A stretch of DNA of 38,410 nt from Muribaculaceae bacterium (GCA_022484565.1 JAKVKZ010000031.1:1-38410); one strand, 5' to 3'. Positions 25,269 through 33,650 are shown, counted from the first letter of the stretch. The notes: generated from the sequence alone by a model not told the origin. Translations and numbers: made by a program.

Positions 25269-25478
25269 ATGAAACTGAATAGAATAAAGGCTGTCCTTTC
25301 GGAAAAAGGCATTTCTCAAACATGGTTAGCCAAACAATTGGATAAGAGTTTTAGCATGGTCAATGCTTATGCTTGTAATAGGATTCAACCGAATTTGGAG
25401 ACGCTACAGCGGATTGCCGAGATTCTACAAGTTGATTTAAAGGATTTAATAACCGATAAAAAAGAAAGGTTACTGTAG
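25269..25478 (+). CDS. XRE-family (Cro/CI type) HTH regulator
   Basis: A 69-residue DNA-binding protein consisting of one HTH_3 domain: ISQTWLAKQLDKSFSMVNAY (about 15-34) is the helix-turn-helix and NLETLQRIAEILQVDLKDLI the fourth and fifth helices. Very similar small regulators stand before type I restriction-modification operons in Bacteroidota; here what follows is a truncated hsdS, while the divergent neighbour is the MBL/patatin/E2-E1-JAB operon. It could control either; the palindromes between them favour the operon as at least one target. Confidence 0.9.
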   Translation: MKLNRIKAVLSEKGISQTWLAKQLDKSFSMVNAYACNRIQPNLETLQRIAEILQVDLKDLITDKKERLL

Positions 25479-25552
25479 TATTTAATAAGGTTAGGAGGTT
25501 TTGGATTATTTTGCAACCTATTGCAGATGTGCCTATGAACTTCTGATAATAT

Positions 25553-25580
25553 ACATTATACGCAGTTACCCGAAGGATGG
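25553..25580. repeat. Inverted repeat, left copy (hsdS inversion site)
   Basis: A 28-base segment coding HYTQLPEGW of the hsdS cassette. It matches 26538-26565 in inverted orientation at 27 of 28 positions. Confidence 0.92.
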
Positions 25581-26087
25581 AGTATATGTCAGCTATCCAA
25601 ATTGTGTAAAATCGAGAATGGTTTTGCTTTTAGTAGCAATGATTATAAGTCAGAAGGTACTCCTTTAATACGTATATCAAATATTGTGAACAACTCCATA
25701 GATTTAACCGATTGTGTCTATATTCAAAATAACGCAGAATACAGATTTGTTGTAAACAAAGGTGATTTGCTTATAGCAATGTCGGGAGCCACAACAGGTA
25801 AAATGGGAGTTTATTCATTTGAAAGAACTGCATTTTTGAACCAACGAGTAGGTAATATTAAAATATTAGATGGCTCTTTATTATCAGCAGACTATAGAAA
25901 TGTTTATATGCAGTCAAAAGTTGATGACATTCTCAAATTTGCATATGGTGGTGCGCAACCTAATATAAGTGCTTCAGTTATTGGAGATTTTGATATTCTT
26001 TTACCTCCGTTAGAAGAACAAAAAAGAATTGTATGCACTGTTAATAAGGTATTTACCAAATTAGATACTATAATGGAGAGTTTATAG
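25554..26087 (+). CDS. hsdS: Start-less type I restriction specificity cassette (hsdS half, cassette A)
   Basis: The frame is open from just after a TGA at 25536-25538 and codes HYTQLPEGW..., then one target-recognition domain (GDLLIAMSGATTGKMG, FLNQRVGNIK) and a closing LPPLEEQKRIV helix start, ending LDTIMESL. No ATG is in frame: the only possible start inside is a TTG at 25602, which would cut into the domain. It is therefore a silent half-gene that needs recombination to gain a start. HsdS half-proteins set the DNA sequence seen by a type I methylase/nuclease. Its 3' end is convergent with cassette B and ends in the same palindrome. Confidence 0.85.
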   Translation, partial: HYTQLPEGWSICQLSKLCKIENGFAFSSNDYKSEGTPLIRISNIVNNSIDLTDCVYIQNNAEYRFVVNKGDLLIAMSGATTGKMGVYSFERTAFLNQRVGNIKILDGSLLSADYRNVYMQSKVDDILKFAYGGAQPNISASVIGDFDILLPPLEEQKRIVCTVNKVFTKLDTIMESL

Positions 26088-26105
26088 GCTCTCCATTATA
26101 GTATC
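26064..26105. repeat. Perfect 17-bp inverted repeat at the cassette junction
   Basis: GATACTATAATGGAGAG (26064-26080) and its exact complement (26089-26105) flank an 8-base spacer. Both arms code LDTIMES, the C-terminus of cassettes A and B, which face each other. Confidence 0.95.
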
Positions 26106-26564
26106 AAGATGTTTAAACATAATATTTATAGCTTCTACAATCCTCTTTTGTTGATGATAAGGAGGTATAGGCACTTCTATTGCCTTGAATAGTTTTTTGT
26201 TAAGATGCGGAATGGCAGAACCTACCTTACTTTCTCTCAAGATTTTCCTATGCAAGTTGATAACTTGTAGTACATATTCTTCGTTCATATTTTCGTTGAT
26301 ACGCAACTGCTTGAAAGTACTGCCTTGATAGCCGTCAATCGGACTCCGGAAAACCTCACCGGAGTTCTCGCCATCTACTAGAATCAAGAGAGAGTTTGCA
26401 GCTACAAACTTGCCGGAAATCAAAGTATTTGCCTCCCGTTCTCCACGCAAAAATTTTACATCAAGATTAATTCTTTCAATGCCACCTTGCTTTTCTCCAT
26501 CAATTAAATTGCATAAGGTTTGCATAGATGCAATTTGCCATCCTTCGGGCAACTGCGTATAATG
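26082..26564 (-). CDS. hsdS: Start-less type I restriction specificity cassette (hsdS half, cassette B)
   Basis: Minus-strand hsdS half beginning HYTQLPEGWQIAS, with a different recognition domain (FLRGEREANTLISGKFV, LLILVDGENSG, STFKQLRI) and an ending shared with cassette A (QQKRIVEAINIMF..LDTIMESL). The frame stays open far upstream, but that part is antisense to the recombinase and is not real. No sensible start codon exists next to the hsdS part. Cassettes A and B carry the same edges and different cores, the hallmark of specificity switching. Confidence 0.82.
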   Translation of the reverse strand, partial: HYTQLPEGWQIASMQTLCNLIDGEKQGGIERINLDVKFLRGEREANTLISGKFVAANSLLILVDGENSGEVFRSPIDGYQGSTFKQLRINENMNEEYVLQVINLHRKILRESKVGSAIPHLNKKLFKAIEVPIPPYHQQKRIVEAINIMFKHLDTIMESL

Positions 26565-26565
26565 T
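26538..26565. repeat. Inverted repeat, right copy (hsdS inversion site)
   Basis: Inverted partner of 25553-25580, one mismatch. Together they bound a 1,013-base invertible unit. Confidence 0.92.
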
Positions 26566-26615
26566 CCGATACGTTCTGTTATATTGTTACTGTATTCATT
26601 ATAAATCAATATAAT

Positions 26616-27419
26616 ATGGTAACAAAATTCAAAAGTTATTTGGCAAAGACAAATCTTGCCAAGAACACCATCACCTCTTATGTGTGGACGGTACAGTATT
26701 TCCTCAACCATTACGGGGAGGTGAACAAGAAGAACCTTTTGGCATACAAAGGGTATTTGGTGGAGAACTTCAAGCCGCAGACTGTGAACATACGTTTGCA
26801 GGGTATCAACAAGTATTTGGAGTTCACTAAGCAAGATAAACTGAAAGTGAAGTTCGTAAAGGTACAACAAAAGAACTTTTTGGAAAATGTAATCAGCGAT
26901 GCCGATTACAAATTTCTCAAATCCCAGCTTAAAACTGATGGTTATGAGGAGTGGTATTTCATTGTGTGGTTCATGGCTGCCACTGGAGCACGTGTTAGTG
27001 AATTGCTCCACATTAAAGCGGAACATATCAAAGTGGGCTATCTTGATTTGTATAGTAAAGGTGAAAAGATTCGACGACTATACATCCCCAAGAACCTACG
27101 GACGGAGGCCGAAAAGTGGTTGAAAAGTCAAGGCTTGACATCAGGCTATATCTTCCTAAATCGTTTTGGACAGCGCATTACAACTCGTGGTATTGCTTCC
27201 CAACTCAAGCATTTTGCAGAAAAATACGGAATGAACAAGGAGGTGGTTTATCCTCATTCATTCCGTCATCGTTTCGCTAAAAATTTCCTTGATCGCTTTA
27301 ATGACCTTGCTTTACTTGCCGACCTTATGGGGCATGAAAGCATAGAGACTACACGTATCTATCTACGTCGCACTACCAGCGAACAGCAGAAGATTGTGGA
27401 CAAAGTGGTGAACTGGTAA
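26616..27419 (+). CDS. Tyrosine recombinase, probable hsdS invertase
   Basis: A 267-residue site-specific recombinase; I choose the ATG at 26616 (MVTKFKSYLAK) because the longer frame from 26520 runs through the hsdS repeat and has no normal start. N-terminal SAM-like core-binding domain (1-90), then the catalytic domain: GARVSELLHI (Arg), HSFRHRFAKNFL (HxxR), GHESIETTRIYLR (His and Tyr nucleophile). All catalytic residues are visible. Tyrosine recombinases of this size next to hsdS pairs drive phase variation of type I systems in Bacteroidota. Its own start lies 50 bases from the inversion site. Confidence 0.92.
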   Translation: MVTKFKSYLAKTNLAKNTITSYVWTVQYFLNHYGEVNKKNLLAYKGYLVENFKPQTVNIRLQGINKYLEFTKQDKLKVKFVKVQQKNFLENVISDADYKFLKSQLKTDGYEEWYFIVWFMAATGARVSELLHIKAEHIKVGYLDLYSKGEKIRRLYIPKNLRTEAEKWLKSQGLTSGYIFLNRFGQRITTRGIASQLKHFAEKYGMNKEVVYPHSFRHRFAKNFLDRFNDLALLADLMGHESIETTRIYLRRTTSEQQKIVDKVVNW

Positions 27420-27430
27420 AATCTCATCAT

Positions 27431-27462
27431 CCTTAGAAGTGTATAGATTTACACTTCTAAGG
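27431..27462. terminator. Bidirectional terminator between recombinase and hsdS
   Basis: CCTTAGAAGTGTA and TACACTTCTAAGG form a perfect 13-bp stem with a 6-base loop, 11 bases after the recombinase stop. It overlaps the last codons (ALEV) of the facing hsdS gene. Confidence 0.78.
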
Positions 27463-28651
27463 CCTTTTGAATGTTATCAAGAACTGAGAAAAGTTCTTCA
27501 ATCTTTTGGACAATGCGTTGCTGCTCGGCAAGAGGAGGTATCGGGAATAGCCACTCGTCAATGTGTCCTTTATTGATAGAAGGTGAATTATCCCCTTTCA
27601 TAAATTGATTTAATCCATTTACAACATTGTCAGAAATCATAAGATAATAGCAATAATCATGATCGAGAATTTGCGGAATAGAGCTACACACGTAAAACAC
27701 TGTTGACGCTATGCAATTATCATTAGTAACCTTTGCTATATTACGCAAATACGGACGAACCATTGAAAAAACAATATCATTCTTTTGAGTATGGCGACTT
27801 GCTCTACTTGGTGCGTTAGCCGTTTTTATTATTTTAATTTCGCTGATTATTTTCCGTCTATTATCGATAGAATCAATATCTATATATTGGAATTCATTAC
27901 TTTTAGGCTTTGCCGATTTCATAGGTGCAAAGATATTCTTTCCTTTTGCCCAAGTCCAATTTTGTGGCAACTTCCTCCTATGTCCGTTATCACAAGTGAT
28001 TTCTGCCTTTGGATTGATGCGTTTGAGCAATTCAGAGGCAGGTTCGTCATTTGGGTCTTGTGGTACAAGTTTGCCATGAATGGCAAGGTCAAGGATTTTA
28101 CTTTTGGCTTGTTTGATAGTGTCTCGCAAATCATTCTTGCCACTTTCTATAACATCAATCAAAGAAAACCAACGCTCTATTTCTGATACAATACGCTTTT
28201 GTTCTGCAAGAGGTGGCAATGGAATCATGCCATTACAAGCATCGGTCGTACTCAAACGTGGCATCTTAACACCATATCCACATTGTTGCGTATAGTCAAG
28301 AAAATATGCCGAACGCAGTACATGATTAAGATAACATGAAGAAACATTACAGTATGAATTGAATGGCATTATTTCAGTTGTACAATATCCTGATTGTGGT
28401 GCGACCAAGACCTTATTCAGATATGTGCGTAATTTAGAGTATAGGATATCTCCTTTGTTGAATCTGTGCCGTACTCCTTTAATACTTCTTTCTGTCTTAG
28501 AAAGTGTTTGAATGATTTTTGCTGTATCCTTTTCTAAATCTTCAAGTTCTAAAACCCAGTCGTCATCGGTTATACTATCAACGGAAACATTATTACATTC
28601 GCCATAATTACTAATTTCTCCCAAAGTAGTCCACACCCATGAACTTGGCAC
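27449..28651 (-). CDS. hsdS: Type I restriction specificity protein HsdS, two recognition domains, no normal start
   Basis: A 400-codon HsdS: first recognition domain (about 1-140), a central conserved helix (PPLAEQKRIVSEIERWF..LDLAIHGKLVPQDPNDEPA), second recognition domain (LPQNWTWAKG to SPSIN) and second helix (PPLAEQQRIVQKIEELF). The reported start is a GTG inside the DNA for HYENVPFEVPSSW; the frame is open back to about 28690, with no ATG, and there a terminator of the upstream gene begins. So like cassettes A and B this gene lacks its own start and promoter. No hsdM or hsdR lies in the window. It may be a silent donor or a truncated leftover. Confidence 0.85.
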   Translation of the reverse strand: MPSSWVWTTLGEISNYGECNNVSVDSITDDDWVLELEDLEKDTAKIIQTLSKTERSIKGVRHRFNKGDILYSKLRTYLNKVLVAPQSGYCTTEIMPFNSYCNVSSCYLNHVLRSAYFLDYTQQCGYGVKMPRLSTTDACNGMIPLPPLAEQKRIVSEIERWFSLIDVIESGKNDLRDTIKQAKSKILDLAIHGKLVPQDPNDEPASELLKRINPKAEITCDNGHRRKLPQNWTWAKGKNIFAPMKSAKPKSNEFQYIDIDSIDNRRKIISEIKIIKTANAPSRASRHTQKNDIVFSMVRPYLRNIAKVTNDNCIASTVFYVCSSIPQILDHDYCYYLMISDNVVNGLNQFMKGDNSPSINKGHIDEWLFPIPPLAEQQRIVQKIEELFSVLDNIQKALEV

Positions 28652-28689
28652 CTCAAACGGTACGTTCTCATAATGGGGCGTATCAGAAA

Positions 28690-28718
28690 GAAAAAAAGGA
28701 GAGGAAAAGTCCCCTCCT
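28690..28718 (-). terminator. Terminator after the 132-residue hypothetical gene
   Basis: On the minus strand AGGAGGGGA pairs with TCCTCTCCT (one G-T pair), followed by TTTTTTTC. It insulates the hsdS frame that begins just beyond it. Confidence 0.88.
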
Positions 28719-28735
28719 CAATTCTAAACGATTTG

Positions 28736-29134
28736 TCAGACATTTAAGTCTTTAATCGGCAATCCATAATTGTTTTGGTCAAAGATTCCTCGATAGATGA
28801 GCTTTAAACCGAGTGTTTGATAATACTTGTAGTTATCACCTTCGGTACAGAGGTATTTGTAACCGTAGCGTGGCATGTACTCCTTGAAGAAGCGAGCCAA
28901 ATCTTTTAGGCTTTCTTCTTGGTTCTTCTTGAAGTTACTGCGCACAATGATGATAGACCAGTCGGGAAAGTTGCCTCTTCCACAACTATACTCCCAGAAG
29001 CGGATGTAGCAGTCCAGATCACGTTCACTGATGTTCACACAAAAGCCATTGGCATTTTGCATCACGCTACAACTGTTTCTGTAGCCGAACTTCTCACACA
29101 AGTAGAGATTGAAATCAAGAATCAAATCTTCCAT
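28736..29134 (-). CDS. Hypothetical protein of the mobilisable element
   Basis: A 132-residue soluble, mixed-charge protein with no signal or membrane segment and several aromatic and Cys residues (YLCEKFGYRN, YIRFWEYSCGRGNF, FFKEYMPRYGY). I do not recognise the family. It follows the relaxase gene by 35 bases in the same direction and ends at a strong terminator, so it is the last gene of the mobilisation transcript. Confidence 0.7.
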   Translation of the reverse strand: MEDLILDFNLYLCEKFGYRNSCSVMQNANGFCVNISERDLDCYIRFWEYSCGRGNFPDWSIIIVRSNFKKNQEESLKDLARFFKEYMPRYGYKYLCTEGDNYKYYQTLGLKLIYRGIFDQNNYGLPIKDLNV

Positions 29135-29169
29135 AAATAATTGAATTTAAAGTGTTAATAAAAAGTGGA

Positions 29170-30111
29170 TTATAAATGAAAGCCTCGCTTGCGCTTAGCC
29201 TTTTTCTTTTTCATCAGCCGATTGAACTCGGCTTCTTCTGCGGCAGTGGCATCGTAGGATGAGTTGCCGTTTAGCAAGCCGAGACTGATGCTTGAGCCAT
29301 CATCGGAATGGGAAACGCTTTGTTGTACATTATCTTCCTTATGCCTGGATTCCTGTTTGGGTGATTCAAACAAGGATGCACAAGCATTCTCTTCCAGTCG
29401 GTTGTCGATATTCAAGTAGCTGAACTCTCGGCTAATCTTAGAACCGGAGAAAGAAAAACCGTTGTACTCAAATTTTACACCCTGTATTTCCCGTGTAGTT
29501 CGGCTGACCTTGAATTTCATATCAATGTCTCGGTCGGCAAGTGCATCCTTTAAGTCAGCCCAATTTTGTACTTGGGACAGTTCCTCTTTCAATGCTTTGT
29601 ATATCTCATGCTTTGCTCGGTCATAAGGGCGCAATCGTTCCTCCTTGATATGGTCTTTACCATTGGCAAAATGCAAGCGATATTTGGCGGTCAACATTTT
29701 GCAAACTTTCTCATTCCTGCGAAAGTCATTCTTGTCGCTAATCGTTTTGCCGTCATTATCCACTCGATTAAAGACGATGTGACAATGCGGATGTTCACGG
29801 TCGATATGCCGGGCAATGATGTACTGTGTGTTTTCGATGCCCATCAGTTTCATGTAGTCGTGGGCAATTTGCAACATCAGTTCATCAGCATGTTTCAAGC
29901 ATTCGCTATCTTCCGGTGAGAAGTTGAGCGAAGTATGTCCGACAATATTCTATACCTTATCATTGAGTAGCGATTGTAACTCAAATTGCTCTGCCATCTG
30001 TTCGGGTGTACCTTCTACTCCAACAGCTTCCAGCAATTTGGACTTCTCCTCTTTGAGAACATAGCTAACACAACCACCGAACGATGTTCCTTTAGTCTGT
30101 TTACCTATCAT
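29170..30111 (-). pseudogene. MobB-type relaxase interrupted by an internal amber codon
   Basis: From the ATG at 30111 (MIGKQTKGTSFGG) to the stop at 29170 there are 313 codons in one frame, apart from a TAG at 29950-29952 (codon 54, in LLNDKV*NIVGH, where relatives have Lys). Relaxases nick oriT and lead the strand in transfer; HIDREHPHCHIVFNRV is the metal-binding triad, still intact downstream. Without suppression only a 53-residue piece, or a restart product from 29898 lacking the conserved N-terminal motif, would be made. It overlaps the MobC stop by 11 bases. A one-base change (AAG to TAG) is enough; sequencing error is possible. Confidence 0.87.
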
Positions 30112-30409
30112 CTTTCAAACGTTTTATAAGTAGGTTAATGTGCTGAGCCATTTCCTTGCATCTGTCCGCTACGGCAAAGAAACCGTAGCTGTTTGCCTGT
30201 CTAGCCAATTGATTGAGATTGGTACTTTCGCCAATCAGTTGACGGATGATGTGAATATGCTCTTGCGTGATTCGTTCACGTACCGAACCGTTTTCGATAA
30301 GCGAACGGATGACTTCGCTTTGAGTCTGTTTGCTCCGTCTGCAAAGCGCACCAAGCCATGCGTATTGCTGATATGACAGACGGAGTGTTACTGTATATTT
30401 CTTTTCCAT
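30101..30409 (-). CDS. MobC-type relaxosome accessory protein
   Basis: A 102-residue DNA-binding protein: an N-terminal ribbon-helix-helix-like part (VTLRLSYQQYAWLGALCRRS, QSEVIRSLIENG) and a helical C-terminal half with STNLNQLARQAN, the bacterial mobilisation (MobC) motif. It helps the relaxase open oriT. It overlaps the relaxase start, so the two are coupled. Confidence 0.87.
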   Translation of the reverse strand: MEKKYTVTLRLSYQQYAWLGALCRRSKQTQSEVIRSLIENGSVRERITQEHIHIIRQLIGESTNLNQLARQANSYGFFAVADRCKEMAQHINLLIKRLKDDR

Positions 30410-30547
30410 TTGAATCTGTTTTTAGTGAATAATGTGTGACCATCGGGAGCCGCCTCCTCAGACTTTTTGAGGAGCAAGTGGTCGGGGAATGTAATACACC
30501 GACATTAACTTGCTACAGTAAAAAAGTCTCAATTCCTCTCCCTGAGT
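30410..30547. other. Probable oriT region
   Basis: The 138-base spacer before mobC holds the hairpin CTCCTCA-(7)-TGAGGAG (30454-30474) between near-repeats GACCAT and GTGGTC, and a second weaker repeat further right. Position directly upstream of MobC/relaxase is where oriT normally lies; the nick site is not identified. Confidence 0.45.
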
Positions 30548-31627
30548 TCAAAGTCTGAATCCTCGTTTCTTGGGTGGTGAAACCTTCGGTCGTGGAGTGC
30601 CTTGTTTTACGCTGATGAGCTTCAAATCGAATATTTCTATCAGTGTTTTCAAGACAGGATTCTTCCTTATCATTTGTTGAAGGATGGCTTCATCAGGCTT
30701 CACTTTAAGCAGATAATCGGCTATGTCATATCCCTCTTTGCGTTCGTTTTCAGTAGCATTTGTTTCCAGATAATCGAACATTTGTACTTCAATTCCGCAG
30801 CTTTTCATCAGACTGATTTTGCTCTGCCAATAGTCGGTTGCACCTAAATCAGGGAATAATACAACGCTTCTTCCTGCCAGAACGGATAGGCTGTTGACAT
30901 TGAAGCAACCGTTCTTTCCACCTGATGCTATCCATAGGAATTGCGGCAGATAGTAAGATGCAATAATTGCCGTTTTCTCGCTTTCGACCAGTGCAACTGG
31001 ACAGCTTTTGTCTTCGGAAAGCAGATGCTCACCGAAGAAGCACTGCTTCAAATTGTAATCATCTTTGTGTAATACGGAGTGTACCCACGTAACATGATTG
31101 TATGGTTCTTTTATCCGCTTACCCGTTTCGGAATTGTAAAGCATTATCTTACCAGTTCTGACTTTACTCTGATTGTCCGTTTGCCAGAATACGGTTGCAC
31201 CATCCCAATACTTGGATGTACCAACTTTGTATCTCTTCATAAGATTCAATGTTTCCGCCTCTCCGAATTGAGCCGATAGAAACTGAAATAACTTGTTCGC
31301 AGAATAGCCTCGTAATGATTGGTTGACTATATCCAAATCCATGTAGGAGATGGTTATCGGTTTTACTTCTTTAATAGGTGTATAACTTCCGAAGCTATTC
31401 TCAGCAAACTTTTCTTTCTCAGATGGATTCTGCTCAAAGTAATCACGAGGCGTGAAGTGATAACCGCATTTCTGCTCATGGTCACAACGACCTACGTAAT
31501 CAGGAAACCGGATTTGTTTCTCCGTATCGATATACTTTGAAAAACATCTTTGGCGGTGACAGTTCGGACAAGTATGTCGAGTGCTGACACCTTTGTAGGG
31601 TTCTAATATGAATCTATGTGTACTCAT
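30548..31627 (-). CDS. Toprim/primase-like DUF6371 protein
   Basis: A 359-residue protein. An N-terminal zinc ribbon (CPNCHRQRC, then CDHEQKCGYH, about 20-57) as in primases, a helical middle, and a toprim-like domain (VALVESEKTAIIASYYLP, then VVLFPDLGATDYW with the Glu and Asp metal residues). Such genes are regular in Bacteroides mobilisable and conjugative elements next to DUF3987, likely serving element replication or primer synthesis. No helicase is fused. Confidence 0.85.
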   Translation of the reverse strand: MSTHRFILEPYKGVSTRHTCPNCHRQRCFSKYIDTEKQIRFPDYVGRCDHEQKCGYHFTPRDYFEQNPSEKEKFAENSFGSYTPIKEVKPITISYMDLDIVNQSLRGYSANKLFQFLSAQFGEAETLNLMKRYKVGTSKYWDGATVFWQTDNQSKVRTGKIMLYNSETGKRIKEPYNHVTWVHSVLHKDDYNLKQCFFGEHLLSEDKSCPVALVESEKTAIIASYYLPQFLWIASGGKNGCFNVNSLSVLAGRSVVLFPDLGATDYWQSKISLMKSCGIEVQMFDYLETNATENERKEGYDIADYLLKVKPDEAILQQMIRKNPVLKTLIEIFDLKLISVKQGTPRPKVSPPKKRGFRL

Positions 31628-31705
31628 TGTATGTCTCTTTTTGGGTGTGTCACTTTTGTCGTTATTGTCGTTTTCGCTTGGATAGTGTCAATACCGACAA
31701 AAATG

Positions 31706-33094
31706 TCACGGGTTAATCTTTGAATATTCTCCATGCTTCTCTTTGCGAAACAATGTCCCGATGTTGTCATTGAGAAAACGTTGAAACGTACGCTCCTTCA
31801 TCCCGTTTTGCTCGGCTATCTGTATAGCTTGGGCGGTTGTAAAGGATGGAGGAAGCAGATTGACTATTGTCTGTTGTTGGCTGTTGAGCGTATTTTCATT
31901 GAGGACATTTTGAACGTTCAATGCAGACTCTTTGAAATACTCCGTTAGTTTGATTGCTCGTTCCACTGTCAACAGGTCGATACAGGTCTTATCACACTCT
32001 CCGCAAGTCCATCGTGCTAATTGGATAATCAGACAGAAACGGATGATGTATATTTCCAGCTTGCAATAGATACTTACGATGGTGTCGTTTGTTTCCCGGT
32101 CGCATAACTCTGAGAAATGGTGCTGCCATTCGTAAAGCCGTCTCTTGGCATCCTCTGTAAAGAGAATAATATGCGGTTCTATCTCTCCAAACTCATTGAG
32201 TGCATACTCTTGTTGTATCAACTTATCAATAATGGCATCCCACTCTTGTTCGATGTTCTCCGGAAGCTCCTTGTCATTCCAACGTGCTTTCTGTTGCAGA
32301 TTGGGCATTACAAACAGAATGCGGTCAATGAATCCATTACTGGAACGTTCGCCTTTAGCCAGTTCACTGAGAATTTTCTTTTGGATAGTACCGATAACCG
32401 AGATATACGGTCGCTTGATGAAGATGGAACTCTTGGCATTCTTACGGTCGGATATAGTAGTCTTGGCATTGAACACCGACAGCCAGAATTGTTCTTCTGA
32501 ACCGTTGTTGTAGCGGTTGAAGTTCTTGAACCAAGCGGACAATTCATCAGCCCACAAGCATAAACCTCGTTTGTTCTGCGCATGAATAAGGCTCAAGCCT
32601 TCAGGTGTTACATCCGAAATTAAGAAACGTTTACGGACTGGCTCCTGTGGAAATTGCTCTTCACCACTATCCGCACGTTCTTTGCGGCTCATGCTCATAA
32701 GTTCATTGTACTTGGCAAGCATTTTCTCAAATTCTTGATTCTGTTTGTAATCATAATCAAGAAACGGTTTCATGGCAAAGCTGAGCGGATGGCTCTTGTT
32801 TGCTCCCGGTCTTCCAATCAATGCCATATACAGGATTGGACTTTCTACCCAGCCTTGCTTGATTTGAACAAGATGCGTGTTGCCAATGCCGACTGCTATT
32901 GCCGTAAGGATAGCTGCGGCAATGTAGTCGGTAGGGTAGTTATGGCATTCGTGTACCTCACTGATGATGCGTTGGATTTTTGTCGGGAATACGCTGAGTG
33001 GAAAATCAGTTCCAGTCAGTCGCATACTCAAATCAACCGCTTCGTCAATGATGGATGCCGGATTAATAGAATATGTATTCATAGCTATATCCAT
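31706..33094 (-). CDS. DUF3987-family ATPase of the mobile element
   Basis: A 462-residue protein: a short N-terminal helical part, then a P-loop ATPase with GRPGANKSHPL (Walker A-like, about 93-103) and LCLWADELSAWFK (Walker B-like), followed by a helical C-terminus with an HTH-like end. DUF3987 proteins are replicative helicase-like ATPases in integrated elements. Its ATG shares a base with the stop of the upstream HTH gene (TAATG), so they are coupled. A second Met is four codons on. Confidence 0.88.
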   Translation of the reverse strand: MDIAMNTYSINPASIIDEAVDLSMRLTGTDFPLSVFPTKIQRIISEVHECHNYPTDYIAAAILTAIAVGIGNTHLVQIKQGWVESPILYMALIGRPGANKSHPLSFAMKPFLDYDYKQNQEFEKMLAKYNELMSMSRKERADSGEEQFPQEPVRKRFLISDVTPEGLSLIHAQNKRGLCLWADELSAWFKNFNRYNNGSEEQFWLSVFNAKTTISDRKNAKSSIFIKRPYISVIGTIQKKILSELAKGERSSNGFIDRILFVMPNLQQKARWNDKELPENIEQEWDAIIDKLIQQEYALNEFGEIEPHIILFTEDAKRRLYEWQHHFSELCDRETNDTIVSIYCKLEIYIIRFCLIIQLARWTCGECDKTCIDLLTVERAIKLTEYFKESALNVQNVLNENTLNSQQQTIVNLLPPSFTTAQAIQIAEQNGMKERTFQRFLNDNIGTLFRKEKHGEYSKINP

Positions 33095-33465
33095 TAAAAT
33101 TTCACGGATGATTTGGGCTTATGACGGACACCGCCTTGCATATTGGCAAGCATCTCTTCGTTTGTTTGCTCGGAAGTTTTTCTTCGACCATTCTCAATCC
33201 ATGCCAGAAGTTCGTCTTCGTAGAAATAGAGTTTCTTGCCTTTTTTATAGGCAGGAAGCAGCCCTTTGCGTACCAATGTATAAATGGTAGGCTTGGCTTT
33301 TCTGATAATACGGCAAGCATCCTCAATTTCAACTAATACGTGTTCGTCTGATGCCGGTGGTTGAAGTTCCGACACCATTCTTTTCAACTCGATAACCTGT
33401 TCGGTCAGATAACCTACCGCTTCGGGCAGCTTATCAAATGTTACTGTTTTTTTTGCATACGCCAA
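33094..33465 (-). CDS. HTH_17/excisionase-like DNA-binding protein
   Basis: A 123-residue protein: an N-terminal coiled segment (TEQVIELKRMVSELQ, about 21-35), then a winged HTH of excisionase type (IEDACRIIRKAKPTIYTLVR, GLLPAYKKGKKLYFYEDELLAWI), and a basic tail. It is first in a run with DUF3987 and DUF6371 and has a 54-base repeat upstream that also precedes the integrase. Likely regulator or excision factor for the element. Confidence 0.85.
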   Translation of the reverse strand: MAYAKKTVTFDKLPEAVGYLTEQVIELKRMVSELQPPASDEHVLVEIEDACRIIRKAKPTIYTLVRKGLLPAYKKGKKLYFYEDELLAWIENGRRKTSEQTNEEMLANMQGGVRHKPKSSVKF

Positions 33466-33486
33466 TCGTTTTTAATTGTTCGACGG

Positions 33487-33540
33487 CAAAGGAAACAGGT
33501 GTTTCAATGGTGGAATCATTCACCAAAATATAACTTATGA
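33487..33540 (-). promoter_or_regulatory. Shared regulatory element, copy 1 (before the HTH gene)
   Basis: Aligned without gaps to 37339-37392, it matches at most positions, with GGTG, CAATGGTGG and TTCACC blocks spaced alike. Its place just before a gene start suggests a promoter/operator bound by an element-coded HTH protein. Confidence 0.55.
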
Positions 33541-33584
33541 ATAACTTTTTGATAGTGGTTAATGGTGATTACAAGGAATTTAAG

Positions 33585-33592
33585 TACCTTTG
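33585..33592 (+). promoter_or_regulatory. -7 box (TACCTTTG) of the HEPN-like gene
   Basis: TAnnTTTG match 58 bases before the ATG; -33 not clear. Confidence 0.45.
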
Positions 33593-33650
33593 TATTGTGG
33601 AATATAGAAATAGAATGTTTTGAAATTTAATATTCGGCAGACAAATTGAT

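Noticed and set aside
26520-26615. N-terminal extension of the hsdS recombinase
   Set aside because: The 32 extra codons run through the hsdS inverted repeat in another frame and start with a non-ATG codon; the ATG at 26616 fits the family.
26565-27026. N-terminal half of a longer minus-strand HsdS
   Set aside because: The open frame is antisense to the recombinase catalytic domain and has no HsdS-like features; only 26082-26564 is hsdS.
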